Shown: positions 1 to 10,257 of the stretch, piece after piece
How the letters are laid out: every line of letters begins with the position of its first letter
Position numbering within the stretch: the stretch's first letter is position 1
The notes under the pieces: model-generated
What the model was told of the DNA's origin: nothing
The model's database searches: none
What the model saw: the letters and a program-made list of their open reading frames with translations, nothing else
Translations under genes and position numbers: made by a program
Assembly: GCA_003170275.1 (NCBI GenBank)
Contig: PNAM01000092.1
Span: 1-64,000, forward strand
Length of the DNA: 64,000 bases
Direction: 5' to 3'
From: Myxococcales bacterium
GTDB lineage: Bacteria > Myxococcota_A > Polyangia > Palsa-1104

Positions 1-90
1 CCGCTAACCGCCACCCCCGCCCGCCCCAACCCCAACCTCGCCCCCAACAGCAATCCGGAGCCAGCGTCTACTCACAACGCCCCGCTCCGC

Positions 91-918
91 TCAGTTCGGC
101 ATGATCGTCAACGTCGCCGGCGTATTCGGCCCGATCTTACTCGGCAGCGTCGCGGCCAGCACGCCGCCGACGATCGCGCCGGCCGCCAGCACGCCGCCGA
201 GCACGCCCCAGAACACGCCGCGCTTGTAGATCGGCACCTTGCGCGCGGCCACGTCGAAGGCGAGCGGCTGGCCGAGCGAGCCGGCGGTCGCCACGGCGGA
301 ACCGGTGTCGTCGAGGAGCAGCAGGTACCACTCGAAGGCGGGCGCGCCGACGTGGAGGCCGGGCACCGTCACCTCGAAGTGGCCGGCGTGGCCCGCCACC
401 TCGACGCTGGAGAAGCGGTTCTGCCCGCGCGTGCGATAGAACAGCTCGACCTTGACCGCTACGCCGCCGGGATAGTCGAGCCGCAGCGAGACGGGCTGGC
501 CGGCGCGCGGCTCGGCGGGCGTGATGCGCGGCTGCACGGCGGGCGTGCGGTTTTCATCGCCGACGGGCTGCGCGCTGGTGGCGACGTGCGCCTTGGCGGC
601 TTCGAACACCGTGCGCACGCGCGGCGAGATGGTGCGATCGGGCTGGTACGACGGATCGATTCGCAACAAGCTCTCGAAGTCTTCGCGCGCGTCGTCGGGC
701 TTGTTGAGCGCGACGTGCGCGAAGGCCATCGTGCGGTAGGTGACCACCCGCTCCTCTTTGGTGAGCGTCTCGCGCAGCGCCTTCTTGAGCAGCTCGACCG
801 ACTTGCCGTACTCGAGATCCTCGTACGCGGCCACGCCGGCCTTGACCAGATCGCTCTCGACCTCGGCGCGCGCGATGCCGGTCAGCACCAGCAGCACAAT
901 CAGAACGCGGTTTCGCAT
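91..918 (-). CDS. TPR-containing exported/membrane protein
   Basis: A 275-residue protein of unknown specific function. It opens with a hydrophobic signal sequence (about residues 1-18, ending near ARAE). A helical TPR-like region follows (about 20-110), in which YEDLEYGKSVELLKKAL and a second A-rich repeat fit the TPR pattern. A beta-rich middle carries a PRAGQPVSLRL stretch, and a glycine-rich transmembrane helix lies near residues 245-265, leaving a short tail. I chose the ATG at 918 because it starts the signal peptide and sits just below a strong promoter; upstream in-frame sequence reads through the divergent gene. The architecture (TPR, Pro-rich linker, FWGV-type membrane helix, short tail) matches the protein at 19805-20425, so the two look like paralogues. 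A role in scaffolding envelope complexes is inference only. Confidence 0.8.
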   Translation of the reverse strand: MRNRVLIVLLVLTGIARAEVESDLVKAGVAAYEDLEYGKSVELLKKALRETLTKEERVVTYRTMAFAHVALNKPDDAREDFESLLRIDPSYQPDRTISPRVRTVFEAAKAHVATSAQPVGDENRTPAVQPRITPAEPRAGQPVSLRLDYPGGVAVKVELFYRTRGQNRFSSVEVAGHAGHFEVTVPGLHVGAPAFEWYLLLLDDTGSAVATAGSLGQPLAFDVAARKVPIYKRGVFWGVLGGVLAAGAIVGGVLAATLPSKIGPNTPATLTIMPN

Positions 919-933
919 GGTTCCCGTCGGAGG

Positions 934-963
934 ATCGTAGCAGTTCGTTTGCGGTCGGGTCAA
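934..963 (-). promoter_or_regulatory. Promoter for the TPR protein gene
   Basis: Read on the minus strand there is a -35 TTGACC (963-958), an 18-base spacer and a -10 TACGAT (939-934). The start codon at 918 lies 15 bases beyond the -10. It overlaps the divergent promoter of the Cys-repeat lipoprotein, so the two genes may compete for polymerase. Confidence 0.6.
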
Positions 964-978
964 CAACTGAGGTACGAT
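949..978 (+). promoter_or_regulatory. Promoter for the Cys-repeat lipoprotein gene
   Basis: A -35 TTGCGG (949-954), 18-base spacer and -10 TACGAT (973-978) precede the ATG at 988 by only 9 bases, so the transcript would start at or almost at the start codon. No clear Shine-Dalgarno sequence is present. The -35 is weaker than in the divergent promoter. Confidence 0.45.
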
Positions 979-987
979 GGAGCCTGG

Positions 988-3666
988 ATGTACCCTCGCC
1001 TCGCGTTGGCTGCGGCGCTGTTGGTGGCTGGCTGCGGCTCTTCTCCCGGGCCCGGCGATCGCCAGTGCATGAACACGGGTGGCCCGAGCGATCTGGTGCG
1101 CGCCGCGGCGCGGCTGCGCGTCGACGTGTACGCCGGCGTGGTCGGCTGTGACGGCACCCATGCCGCCGCCGGAGCCGGCGCGCCCAGCCAGTCCGCCAGC
1201 TTCGCGAACGGCCAGGCGATCACGCTCGGCACCATCCCGCCCGGGAACCACACGGTGGTGCTCACCGCCTTCGACGCCGCCGATACCGAGCTGGGCGGCG
1301 CGTGCACCGACGCCAACTTCGACGCCGGCGCGCAGGTGTGCCTCGACCTGACCCTGCTCCCCGCGCCCGACGCCGGCGTTCCGGACGGCGGCGATGACAT
1401 GCAGTGCGAAGGGCCGCTGTGCCCGTGCCTGAACAACGCCAGCTGCCTCGATCCGACCCGGCCGGTGTGCGCGTCGAACGGGCAGTGCGTTCCCTGCGCG
1501 CCCTCGGATGACCGCTGTCCGCTCACGCAGTACTGCAGCGCGGCCAACCAGTGCGTGGACGGATGCAAGAATTCCGTGGACTGCACCACGCAACCCGCCT
1601 CGGGCGACGGCGGCACGCCCGACGACGGCGGCACGATGGCGTCCGCCAGACCGCTGTGCGAGCCGACGCGCCACGTGTGCGTGCAGTGCCTGGACGCGAC
1701 CGATTGCGCCGTCGGCCGGCTGTGCAGCCCGAGCAACGTGTGCGTCGACGGGTGCGATCTGTCCAAGGGCAAGACCTGCGCGGCCGGCTTCACCTGCTGC
1801 AGCAACCTGTGCATCGACACCAAGACCGATCCGCTCAACTGCGGCATGTGCGCACGCGCCTGCTCGTCGACCAACGTCAACCTGCTGTCGTGCCTGAACG
1901 GCACCTGCAACTCGACCTGCAAGAGCGGCTTCGGCAACTGCAGCACGCCGAGCGCGCCGGGAGTCGACGACGGCTGCGAGGCCGACATCAATAACAGCGC
2001 CAGCGACTGCGGCGGCTGCGGCCGCGGGTGCTCGAACAGCAACGTCTCGGGCGCGCCCACCTGCACCGGCGGGCTGTGCGCCTCAGCGTGCCTGCCGGGG
2101 TCCGGCAACTGCGCGCGGCCGGCCTTCCCCACCGTCGACGACGGCTGCGAGGTCGACCTCACCACCGACCGCCTCAACTGCGGCGGCTGCGGCCGCGCCT
2201 GCTCGGGCGCGTTCGTCAGCGGCATGCCGGTGTGCGCCGGCAGCCTGTGCACCTCGGCCTGCACGGCGGGTCACGGCAACTGCGGCACGCCCGCCTTCCC
2301 CACCGCCGACGACGGCTGCGAGAGCACCACCACCACCGACAAGAACAACTGCGGCGGCTGCGGCCGCGCGTGCTCGTCGGTGGGCGTGAACGGCACGCCG
2401 GTGTGCGCGGGCAGCCTGTGCACCTCGACCTGCACGGGCACGCTCGCCAACTGCGCCAGGCCCGCGTTTCCCACCCCCGATGACGGCTGCGAGATCGACT
2501 CGGCGTCGGACCGCAACAACTGCGGCGGCTGCGGCCGCGCGTGCTCGGCGGCCGGTGTGAACGGCACGCCGGTGTGCTCGGGCAGCGTGTGCACCTCCGC
2601 CTGCACGGGCACGCTCGCCAACTGCGCCAAGCCCGCCTTTCCCGTCCCCGACGACGGATGCGAGACGGACACCAACACCAGCACCGCGAGCTGCGGCATG
2701 TGCAACCGCGCGTGCAATCCCAGCGGCGTCGCCGCGCTGGCCTGCGCCGGCGGCAAGTGCACCTCGACCTGCACGGGCAACAACGTCAACTGCGTGCAGC
2801 CGCTCGCCCCCGCGCCCGACGACGGCTGCGAGGTGGACAAGACCAGCGATCCAAACAACTGCGGCGGCTGCTTCCGCGTCTGTTCGGTCACCAACGTCAA
2901 CTCGCGGCAGTGCACCGCCAGCGTGTGCAACTCGACCTGCAACGGCGGCTTCGGCAACTGCGTGCAGGCGGCCTTCCCCACCGCCGACGACGGCTGCGAG
3001 TCCAACATCAACACCTCGACCAGCAACTGCGGCGGCTGCGGCCGGCCTTGCTCGGCGACCGGCACCGCGTCGCTGTCGTGCTCGAGCGGCACCTGCAACT
3101 CGACGTGCTCGTCGACCGCGCTCGCCAACTGCTCCCAGCCGGCGTTCCCCACCGCCGACGACGGGTGCGAGACCAACGCCGACGACCCGGCGCATTGCGG
3201 GGTGGGCCAGGCGGCGTGCGGCAACGTGTGCTCGATCAACGGCGCCAACGCGGTGTGCCCGGCGGGCACCTGCCAGTTCGGCAGTTGCCAGGCGCTGCGC
3301 CAGACCTGCGACGGGAACAACGCCAACGGCTGCGAGTGCACCGGTACCGGCTGCTGCGGCGCCGCGTGCCAGACGACCCACCTGGACGGCGTCGGGCAGA
3401 GCTTCTACGACTGCGTGGCGCTGAACACCTATACGGTCGCGCAGGCGATGAAGGCCTGCGCCGCCTACAACCCGACGGCGGGCGCGTGCGTGGACTACGC
3501 GTGCACGCCCTCGAGCCTCGGGCGCGTGGTGTGCAGCGACGGCGCGGGCCAGGGCGCCAGCTGCGACTGCTGGGGATACGGCGGCACCAGCAACGGCAAC
3601 GTCGACAACATCGGCAACGCGACCTGCGGCTGCCCGGCCGGCGCCGGCTTCCCGATGTGGAACTGA
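988..3666 (+). CDS. Cysteine-rich tandem-repeat lipoprotein
   Basis: An 892-residue surface-type lipoprotein of unknown function. The N-terminus MYPRLALAAALLVAGC is a classic lipoprotein signal with lipobox VAGC, so the mature protein should be lipid-anchored at Cys16. An N-terminal beta-type domain (about residues 25-140) is followed by Cys-rich spacers containing Asp/Gly-rich linkers, then by about eight tandem copies of a 56-57 residue module between residues about 285 and 737. Each module carries NCGGCGRAC, a CTSTC/CNSTC pair, GNC and DDGCE, giving many probable disulfides. The C-terminal 150 residues are also Cys-rich but not repetitive. I chose the ATG at 988 because it begins the signal peptide and follows a promoter. 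The same module occurs in the protein at 11951-14887. Adhesion or spore/cell-surface structure is plausible but not shown. Confidence 0.85.
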   Translation: MYPRLALAAALLVAGCGSSPGPGDRQCMNTGGPSDLVRAAARLRVDVYAGVVGCDGTHAAAGAGAPSQSASFANGQAITLGTIPPGNHTVVLTAFDAADTELGGACTDANFDAGAQVCLDLTLLPAPDAGVPDGGDDMQCEGPLCPCLNNASCLDPTRPVCASNGQCVPCAPSDDRCPLTQYCSAANQCVDGCKNSVDCTTQPASGDGGTPDDGGTMASARPLCEPTRHVCVQCLDATDCAVGRLCSPSNVCVDGCDLSKGKTCAAGFTCCSNLCIDTKTDPLNCGMCARACSSTNVNLLSCLNGTCNSTCKSGFGNCSTPSAPGVDDGCEADINNSASDCGGCGRGCSNSNVSGAPTCTGGLCASACLPGSGNCARPAFPTVDDGCEVDLTTDRLNCGGCGRACSGAFVSGMPVCAGSLCTSACTAGHGNCGTPAFPTADDGCESTTTTDKNNCGGCGRACSSVGVNGTPVCAGSLCTSTCTGTLANCARPAFPTPDDGCEIDSASDRNNCGGCGRACSAAGVNGTPVCSGSVCTSACTGTLANCAKPAFPVPDDGCETDTNTSTASCGMCNRACNPSGVAALACAGGKCTSTCTGNNVNCVQPLAPAPDDGCEVDKTSDPNNCGGCFRVCSVTNVNSRQCTASVCNSTCNGGFGNCVQAAFPTADDGCESNINTSTSNCGGCGRPCSATGTASLSCSSGTCNSTCSSTALANCSQPAFPTADDGCETNADDPAHCGVGQAACGNVCSINGANAVCPAGTCQFGSCQALRQTCDGNNANGCECTGTGCCGAACQTTHLDGVGQSFYDCVALNTYTVAQAMKACAAYNPTAGACVDYACTPSSLGRVVCSDGAGQGASCDCWGYGGTSNGNVDNIGNATCGCPAGAGFPMWN
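1840..3195 (+). repeat. Tandem 168-171 bp coding repeats
   Basis: The Cys-Gly landmark codons recur at 1840, 2008, 2179, 2350, 2521, 2692, 2860, 3028 and 3196, that is every 168 or 171 bases. Four consecutive units (2179-2692) are spaced exactly 171 bases and are highly similar in sequence, suggesting recent tandem duplication or gene conversion. The repeats encode the 56-57 residue Cys modules of the lipoprotein. Confidence 0.85.
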
Positions 3667-3674
3667 CACTTACA

Positions 3675-3703
3675 TTGACCCTCGCCTGACCGCTCGCTAC
3701 GAT
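3675..3703 (+). promoter_or_regulatory. Promoter of the Ser/Thr kinase gene
   Basis: A -35 TTGACC (3675-3680), exactly 17 bases, and a -10 TACGAT (3698-3703). The GTG start at 3714 is 10 bases downstream of the -10, where transcription would normally begin, so a leaderless or near-leaderless mRNA is predicted. No Shine-Dalgarno sequence is seen. Confidence 0.6.
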
Positions 3704-3713
3704 TGAAGATCAG

Positions 3714-5729
3714 GTGGCACCACCCTCCGCACCGCCTCCGCCCGCGCCAAGAGGCAGCCAGGACGTCGGTGCGGGCTCGCGCCTGGGCAAGTACGAGATC
3801 CTGCAAAAGATCGCCACCGGCGGCATGGCCGAGATCTTTCTGGCGCGCGTGTCGGGGCTGCCCGGCTTCCAGAAGATGGTGGTGATCAAGCGGATCCTGC
3901 CGCAGCTCGCCACCAAGGCCGACTTCATCGAGATGTTCCTCGACGAGGCGCGCATCGCCGCCACGCTGCAGCACCCGAACGTGGTGCAGATGTACGACGT
4001 GGGCGTGGTCGACGGGAACTACTTCATCGCGATGGAGTACCTGCACGGCGAGGACGTGCGCTCGCTGATGAAGACGCTGTACCGCAACCAGGACGAGCGG
4101 CTGCCGCTCGAACACGCGCTCAACATCATCATCGGCGTGTCCTCCGGCCTGCACTACGCGCACGAGAAGGTCGGCTTCGACGGCAAGCCGCTCGACATCA
4201 TCCACCGCGACGTGACGCCGCAGAACATCATCGTCACCTACGAGGGCGGCGTGAAGCTGCTCGACTTCGGCATCGCCAAGGCGTCGAACCGCTTCGGCGA
4301 GACGCGCTTCGGCACGCTCAAGGGCAAGGTGCCGTACATGAGCCCGGAGCAGTGCCGCGGCGAATCGCTCGACCGGCGTTCGGACATCTTTTCGCTCGGC
4401 ATCATGCTCTACGAGCTCAGCCTCGGGCGGCGGCTGTACCGCGGCGCGAGCGACTTCGAGATTCTCAAGCAGATCGTCGAGGGCACGGTCACGCCGCCGC
4501 ACCAGATCGATCCCGGGTACAACCTGGCGCTCGAGAAGATCGTGATGAAGGCGCTCGAGAAGGAGCGCGACAAGCGCTACCAGACCGCGCGCGAGCTGCA
4601 GGCCGATCTGGAGACGCTGGTGCGCGAGGAGCGGATGTATGTGTCGCCGATCGCGCTGCAGCAGTTCATGGAGCGCGTGTTCGAAGCGAAGATCCAGGCG
4701 TGGCGCGACGCGCAGGCGCACGGGCAGTCGCTCGGCGAGCACCTGCAGCACGCGCCGCCGCTGGCCGATGCGGTCGACTCGCTCGATCCGGACGAGCTCG
4801 AGGAGATCGACGAGGACCAGGCCACTGCCGAGGAGCGGGCGGCGCGCGAGCGGGCGGCCTTGATGCGCGCGATCGAGGGCAACACGCCGGTGTCGTCGGG
4901 CTCGATGCCTTCGGTGCCGGGCTCGCACGGTTCCCTGGGATCGCTCGGCTCGTCGCCGTCGAACGCGTCGCTCGAGTCCTTGCGCTCGCCGGCGCGCAAA
5001 CGATTGCCGCTGCTGTTGGCGATCGGCGGCGTGCTCACGCTCGGCGCGGTGGCGACGCTCAAGCTCTCCCACAAGGCGCCCGCAAACCCCGCCTCGATCG
5101 CGCCGCCGTCCGCGGCCAAACCGATCCCCGAGCCGGTGCCGGTGGTGACGCCGCTTCCGCCGGCGGCTCCCAGGGTGGCGATGGCGTTGGTCAAGCTCAA
5201 GACCACGCCGCCCGGCGCGACGCTGTACCTCGACGGCAAGCGGCTCGACGGGCTGAGCCCGCTGACGCTCGACGAGATCGCGGCCGACGCCGAGCACGTG
5301 CTGCTGGTGCAGCTCGACGGCCACAACGACGCGCTCGAACGCTTCACGCTCAAACCGGGCGAGGTGCGCGCTCTCGATCTCAAGCTGGTCAAGCCGCCCG
5401 CGGGCAAGCACGCCTCGAAGCTCAAGGTGCCCAGGAGCGCGACGCCGCCGTCCGCGAAACCGATCGCGCTCACCCCCGGACCGGCGGTGAGCAAACCCGA
5501 GCCGCCGGTGAAGCTCGAGGGCGAGGGCACGCTGGTGATCGCGTCGAGCCCGTGGTGCAACGTGAGCATCGACGGCGCCGACAAGGGACCCACGCCGCTG
5601 AGCCTGAAGCTGCCCGCCGGCAAGCACGCGGTGGTCTTGTCGAACCCCGAGTTCAAGATCAGCCGTTCGCTGTCGGTGATGATCCTGCCGAACGAGACCC
5701 TGCGGAAGAAGCTCGACTTCGCGCAGTAG
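3714..5729 (+). CDS. Ser/Thr protein kinase with C-terminal PEGA domains
   Basis: A 671-residue Hanks-type protein kinase. The kinase domain (about residues 25-310) has a Gly-rich loop in KIATGGMAEIF, the ATP-binding Lys59 in VVIKR, the catalytic loop HRDVTPQN with Asp166, the metal-binding DFG at Asp184 and an MSPEQ motif in place of APE. All catalytic residues are present, so it should be active. A charged juxtamembrane segment (about 340-420) leads to one transmembrane helix (about 429-448), then a Pro/Ala linker and two PEGA-type beta domains (about 490-560 and 600-671) outside the cytoplasm. PEGA domains are thought to bind surface or wall ligands, so a transmembrane signalling role is inferred; ligand and substrates are unknown. 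The GTG start follows a promoter directly; the N-terminus is Pro-rich. Confidence 0.93.
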   Translation: MAPPSAPPPPAPRGSQDVGAGSRLGKYEILQKIATGGMAEIFLARVSGLPGFQKMVVIKRILPQLATKADFIEMFLDEARIAATLQHPNVVQMYDVGVVDGNYFIAMEYLHGEDVRSLMKTLYRNQDERLPLEHALNIIIGVSSGLHYAHEKVGFDGKPLDIIHRDVTPQNIIVTYEGGVKLLDFGIAKASNRFGETRFGTLKGKVPYMSPEQCRGESLDRRSDIFSLGIMLYELSLGRRLYRGASDFEILKQIVEGTVTPPHQIDPGYNLALEKIVMKALEKERDKRYQTARELQADLETLVREERMYVSPIALQQFMERVFEAKIQAWRDAQAHGQSLGEHLQHAPPLADAVDSLDPDELEEIDEDQATAEERAARERAALMRAIEGNTPVSSGSMPSVPGSHGSLGSLGSSPSNASLESLRSPARKRLPLLLAIGGVLTLGAVATLKLSHKAPANPASIAPPSAAKPIPEPVPVVTPLPPAAPRVAMALVKLKTTPPGATLYLDGKRLDGLSPLTLDEIAADAEHVLLVQLDGHNDALERFTLKPGEVRALDLKLVKPPAGKHASKLKVPRSATPPSAKPIALTPGPAVSKPEPPVKLEGEGTLVIASSPWCNVSIDGADKGPTPLSLKLPAGKHAVVLSNPEFKISRSLSVMILPNETLRKKLDFAQ

Positions 5730-5826
5730 CCGTCCAGATTCCGACAGAACTGCCGCAATTCCGACTGCCGCGAGACGGACTGGCGCGGCGATCGGTCGCG
5801 GCACGAAAAGTGCGTTTCGCCACACC

Positions 5827-6746
5827 ATGCGGACTCTCGCGCTGCTCGCGGCGTGTCACCTGGTCGGCTGCGCCGGCCCGCCGCCCTCCTGCCATCCGCT
5901 GGGAACAAACGTCCGTGTCTTCGACCTGGACAGCCTCACGCTGCCGCGCCAGCGCGTCGACTACGCCATCGATCTGAACGGCGATCGGCACCTTGACAAT
6001 CAACTCGGCAATGTCGTGGGCGTGCTCACAGAGGTGGCAATCCCCGCGCAGATGGACGTGGACGACTCGTTCAGCGCCGGCACTGTGCATCTACGCCTTC
6101 AGGTGGTGTCCGCCGACCCGGCGCAGCTCGACGCACAGCAGGCAGGCGCCTCGCTGAACGACCTGACCATCATCGGCCCCGGTGGTGGCTTTTGCGCGAC
6201 CTTGTCAAAAGGTGACTACCACACGCCGTTGCCTTTCGAAGTCGCCGCGCCGAACAGGGTGTCCATAGTGCTGCCGTTCTTCAATGACGTGCGCGTGGAC
6301 CTGACCGGTGCGCAGCTAGACTTCCAGATCAGCGGAGACACGGTGAGTGGCCAACTTCACGGTGGAGTCCCGCAGGAGCCGATCGACGACCGGGTAGTGC
6401 CTGCGATCGCCGACTACCTGAACAAGAAGATACAGGGAGACCCGAATTCAGCGTTCTCCAAAGAGCTCGCGTCGATCTTCGATGAGGGCGGCGATCCTGC
6501 GGACCAGAGCTGCGCTCCGCTGCCAGGTTGCCGCAACCCTCCGCCGCCGATCGGAAACGGCGCGTGCGCGAAGAGGAACGACGGGATCGTCGACATCTGC
6601 GAAGTGTCGAGCAACTACATCGTTGTGAACGTGCTGTCGCCGGACGTGCAGCTCTTCTCCGACGACGGCAGCGTTTACCAACCCAGCGCGGGCAATCAGC
6701 ACAAGGACTCGCTCTCAGTCGGAATCGCCTTTACCGGCCACGCCGT

Positions 6747-6753
<7 letters not shown>
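5827..6753 (+). CDS. Hypothetical lipoprotein of atypical codon use
   Basis: A 308-residue protein that I do not recognise. Residues 1-15 (MRTLALLAACHLVGC) form a lipoprotein signal with lipobox LVGC. The rest has no repeat, membrane helix or familiar motif. It is mostly beta-type with a few cysteines, including a CAPLPGC segment near residue 230. Codon choice is clearly less GC-biased at third positions than in neighbouring genes, which suggests later acquisition or a fast-evolving gene. Its last 7 bases overlap the tail of the convergent radical SAM gene. A lipid-anchored envelope protein is the only supported inference. Confidence 0.7.
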
Positions 6754-7811
<1,058 letters not shown>

Positions 7812-7874
7812 AGGGAGATCGTGGGCCGGATGCCGCGGCGCTGCAAGGTGCGGCTTGGACCAGTCTGGCTGCCG

Positions 7875-8312
7875 CTACCGGCGCGCGAAGCAGGCGTCGC
7901 ACAGGTTGCCGTCGGCCACCACGTTCGTTTCGCTCGTCGGGAGCTCCTGCTTGCAGTCGATGCAGCGCGTGAGCTGCACGACCTGCACGATCGGCGCATC
8001 GCGATACGGCGAGCCGCCGGCGGACGGCGGAGGGAGCGGCGCCGGTGGGCGAAGGTCATCCAGCGCCTCATCGACCCGGCTGCTCAAGGTCTCTGCCTCC
8101 ACCACACCCTTCTCGACCAGGAGCGCCCGCAGCGCACGCACCGCGGCGTAGGCCACGTCGAGCTCCTTGGCCTGCTCGCGATCGCGCCGGTCGAGACGAT
8201 CCACCTCCAATCGCAGCTCTTTGAACTGGTCTTGCATGAGAGCCAGCTCCCAAGCGGCGTCGGGGTGATCGAACCGCCCCTGCAGCGCGCGATTCCACTC
8301 GTCCTTGGTCAT
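7875..8312 (-). CDS. Coiled-coil protein with C-terminal zinc ribbon
   Basis: A 145-residue cytoplasmic protein of unknown function. Residues about 20-85 are charged and helical (QDQFKELRLEVDRLDRRD) and predict a coiled coil. A Pro-rich linker follows, and the C-terminal 35 residues carry CIDC and CDAC, a CxxC...CxxC zinc-ribbon pattern resembling the DksA/TraR finger or similar small zinc ribbons. The ATG at 8312 is preferred over an upstream in-frame GTG because the extra residues have no charge pattern and would run into the divergent gene's promoter region. It probably shares a transcript with the radical SAM gene downstream (63-base gap). A regulatory or RNA polymerase-binding role is possible but not shown. 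Confidence 0.7.
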   Translation of the reverse strand: MTKDEWNRALQGRFDHPDAAWELALMQDQFKELRLEVDRLDRRDREQAKELDVAYAAVRALRALLVEKGVVEAETLSSRVDEALDDLRPPAPLPPPSAGGSPYRDAPIVQVVQLTRCIDCKQELPTSETNVVADGNLCDACFARR

Positions 8313-8371
8313 CGCGAGGGAGAGTAGCGCGACCGCGTGATAAGGTCCCGCCAACCGAATCGGAGCCAACG

Positions 8372-8686
8372 ATGCGTTGGTATCACTACGTCGCCTACTT
8401 CTTCGGCGGCGCCTTCCTCGCCAACTTCGTTCCCCACTTCGTCAACGGCGTGTCGGGCAATCCGTTTCAGAGCCCGTTCGCGTCGCCGCCTGGAGAGGGA
8501 CTGTCGTCCTCGACGGTGAACGTGCTGTGGGGCCTGCTCAACCTGCTGATCGGATACTTGCTGATTGGCCGCGTGGGAAAGTTCGAGCTGCGGCAGACGC
8601 GCCACGCCCTGGTCTTCGGGCTCGGGTTCGTCGCCATGTCGGTCATGCTGGCGAGAGTGTTCGGGCGCTTGCACGGTGGGCTGTAG
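8372..8686 (+). CDS. Small membrane protein, two to three helices
   Basis: A 104-residue protein of unknown function. It has a hydrophobic start (WYHYVAYFFGGAFLANFVPHF), a central helix (VLWGLLNLLIGYLLIG) and a C-terminal helix (LVFGLGFVAMSVMLARVF), with basic residues between the last two. It resembles small uncharacterised inner-membrane proteins of soil bacteria. It is divergent from the zinc-ribbon gene (59 bases between starts) and ends 2 bases before the convergent Cys-rich lipoprotein gene. Confidence 0.7.
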   Translation: MRWYHYVAYFFGGAFLANFVPHFVNGVSGNPFQSPFASPPGEGLSSSTVNVLWGLLNLLIGYLLIGRVGKFELRQTRHALVFGLGFVAMSVMLARVFGRLHGGL

Positions 8687-8688
8687 GG

Positions 8689-9060
8689 TCAGATCCCGCC
8701 GTCGCCCGAGCCCGGGTCGGGGACCCCGCACTCCTTGTGGCAGCTGGCGTCCTCGCACGCGGCGATCTGATCGAGACACGCGGCGCAGTCGACGCTCTTG
8801 TCCGGCTCGCAGCCGATATCGCAATCGGTGTCGCGCACGGTGCACAGGCACTGGCACGCGGTGAACGGGGCGCAGCGGCCGGCGTAGTGGTTGCTGGCCC
8901 AGTCGGGCCCGTTACAGGCGGCGACCGTCGGGCCGCAGTTGACCTCCATGCACTGCAGGCAGGTCATCTCCGGTGGGATGGTCAGCGCGCCGGAACAGGT
9001 TCCACCGTCGGGGGCGCTGCAAGAGAACACGGCCAGGATCGCGACGAGCAGCCACTTCAC
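8689..9060 (-). CDS. Small cysteine-rich lipoprotein
   Basis: A 123-residue secreted protein with 18 or so cysteines. The signal MKWLLVAILAVFSC ends in a plausible lipobox (VFSC). CLQC, CQCLC and CAAC patterns are spread through the mature part, and the tail is Gly/Asp-rich. The pattern resembles short Cys-rich lipoproteins common in myxobacteria; function unknown. The start is GTG at 9060. The upstream aminotransferase gene on the same strand ends only 15 bases away, so this gene may be the last of that operon. Confidence 0.75.
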   Translation of the reverse strand: MKWLLVAILAVFSCSAPDGGTCSGALTIPPEMTCLQCMEVNCGPTVAACNGPDWASNHYAGRCAPFTACQCLCTVRDTDCDIGCEPDKSVDCAACLDQIAACEDASCHKECGVPDPGSGDGGI

Positions 9061-9075
9061 GGGGCCAGTATCGCG

Positions 9076-10257
9076 CTACTCGCGTGCGCGGGCGAGCACC
9101 CTTTCAAAGCGTTCCAGCCCGATGGGCAGCCGATCGGGCGCGACCGCGGTGAAGCACAGCCGCGCGTGGCGCTCGAAGCCGGCGCCGAACTGCTCGCCGG
9201 GGGAGATCGACACGCCGGCGTCGAGGAGCTGCTCGACCAGCGGCCAGAGCGCCTCGCTCCCGGCGCCGACGTAGCGCGAGAGATCGACGAACAGGTACGT
9301 GGCGCCCTCGGGAAGATGGTGCGGCGCGCTGACCAGCCGCGCGGCCAGATCGCGCGCCTCCAGATAGGTGCGGCGCGTTTCGGCGAGCCAGCGATCGCCG
9401 GCCGGATCGTCGAGCAGCCGCGCGGCGGCGCGTTGCAGCACGTCGGGGACGTTGTAGACGGTGTGGTTGGCGATCTTGCGCAGCGCCTTCATCACCGGCT
9501 CGGGCGCCACCGCGTAGCCCAGCCGATAGCCGGCGAGCGCGAAGCTCTTCGAGAGCGAGAACACGGTCACCGTGCGCTCGGCCATTCCGGGCAGCGTGGC
9601 GATCGACAGGTGCGGGCGCGCGTACGCCAGATCTTCGTAGACCTCGTCGGCGAGCACCCACAGATCATGCGCGCGGGCCAGCGCGGCGAGCTGTTCGAGG
9701 TGGCGGCGCTCGAGCACCTTGCCGTCGGGGTTGTTGGGCGTGGTCAGGTACAGCGCGACGGTGCGCGGCGTCAGGTGCGGCTCGATCAGCGCCGCGGCGT
9801 CGAGCGACGGATCGGCATACAGCCGCTGCGACAGCGAGACCTCGACCGGCACGCCGCCGGCGTTGGTCAAGATGCCGCGGATCAGCGGCCAGTGCGGCGT
9901 GGGCACGATCACCTCGTCGCCGGGATCGACCAGCGCGCGCACCGCCGCCGAGAGCGCCTGCGTCGCGCCGACGGTGACCTGCAAGTTGCCCGGCTGCGCC
10001 CACGACAAGCCGTTTTTAGCGTGCAGCTTGCGGCGCAGCGCCTCGAGCAGCATCGGCTCGCCCGCCGGCGCGCCGTAGCGCCACAGCGCGGGATCGTCGG
10101 ACTCCAGGTGCAGCGCCGGCGGCGGCGCGAGGTAGGTGTCGCCGAGGTGCAGCGGCACGCCGCTCGAGCCGTGACCGGCCAGCCGTCCGGCCAGCCGCGA
10201 GAAGATGCTCTCGCGCAGCGCGCCTGCCGCCGAGGACAGCCCGGGCGCGCGCGGCAT
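9076..10257 (-). CDS. Pyridoxal-phosphate aminotransferase, class I/II
   Basis: A 393-residue fold-type I aminotransferase. The PLP-binding lysine is Lys237 in SLSKSFALAGYRLGY. Other family signatures are NNPDGKV (the PNNPxG-type cofactor-contact loop), LADEVYEDL with the conserved Asp and Tyr, and the C-terminal arginine in ARLCFT. It should transfer an amino group between an amino acid and a 2-oxo acid; the substrate cannot be told from sequence, though aspartate/aromatic-type enzymes are closest in layout. Its ATG shares one base with the TGA of the OmpA-family gene (TGATG), indicating translational coupling. An enzyme of amino-acid metabolism coupled to two surface-protein genes is odd. 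Confidence 0.9.
   Translation of the reverse strand: MPRAPGLSSAAGALRESIFSRLAGRLAGHGSSGVPLHLGDTYLAPPPALHLESDDPALWRYGAPAGEPMLLEALRRKLHAKNGLSWAQPGNLQVTVGATQALSAAVRALVDPGDEVIVPTPHWPLIRGILTNAGGVPVEVSLSQRLYADPSLDAAALIEPHLTPRTVALYLTTPNNPDGKVLERRHLEQLAALARAHDLWVLADEVYEDLAYARPHLSIATLPGMAERTVTVFSLSKSFALAGYRLGYAVAPEPVMKALRKIANHTVYNVPDVLQRAAARLLDDPAGDRWLAETRRTYLEARDLAARLVSAPHHLPEGATYLFVDLSRYVGAGSEALWPLVEQLLDAGVSISPGEQFGAGFERHARLCFTAVAPDRLPIGLERFERVLARARE

Noticed and set aside
1840-3195. Regular spacing that might suggest a CRISPR array
   Set aside because: The period of 168-171 bases and continuous reading frame show tandem protein modules, not repeats with spacers.
3495-5828. Long open frame on the minus strand opposite the kinase gene
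   Set aside because: It is a shadow of the GC-rich plus-strand kinase gene, with Arg/Ala-rich low-complexity sequence and no family match; similar shadows lie opposite most genes here.
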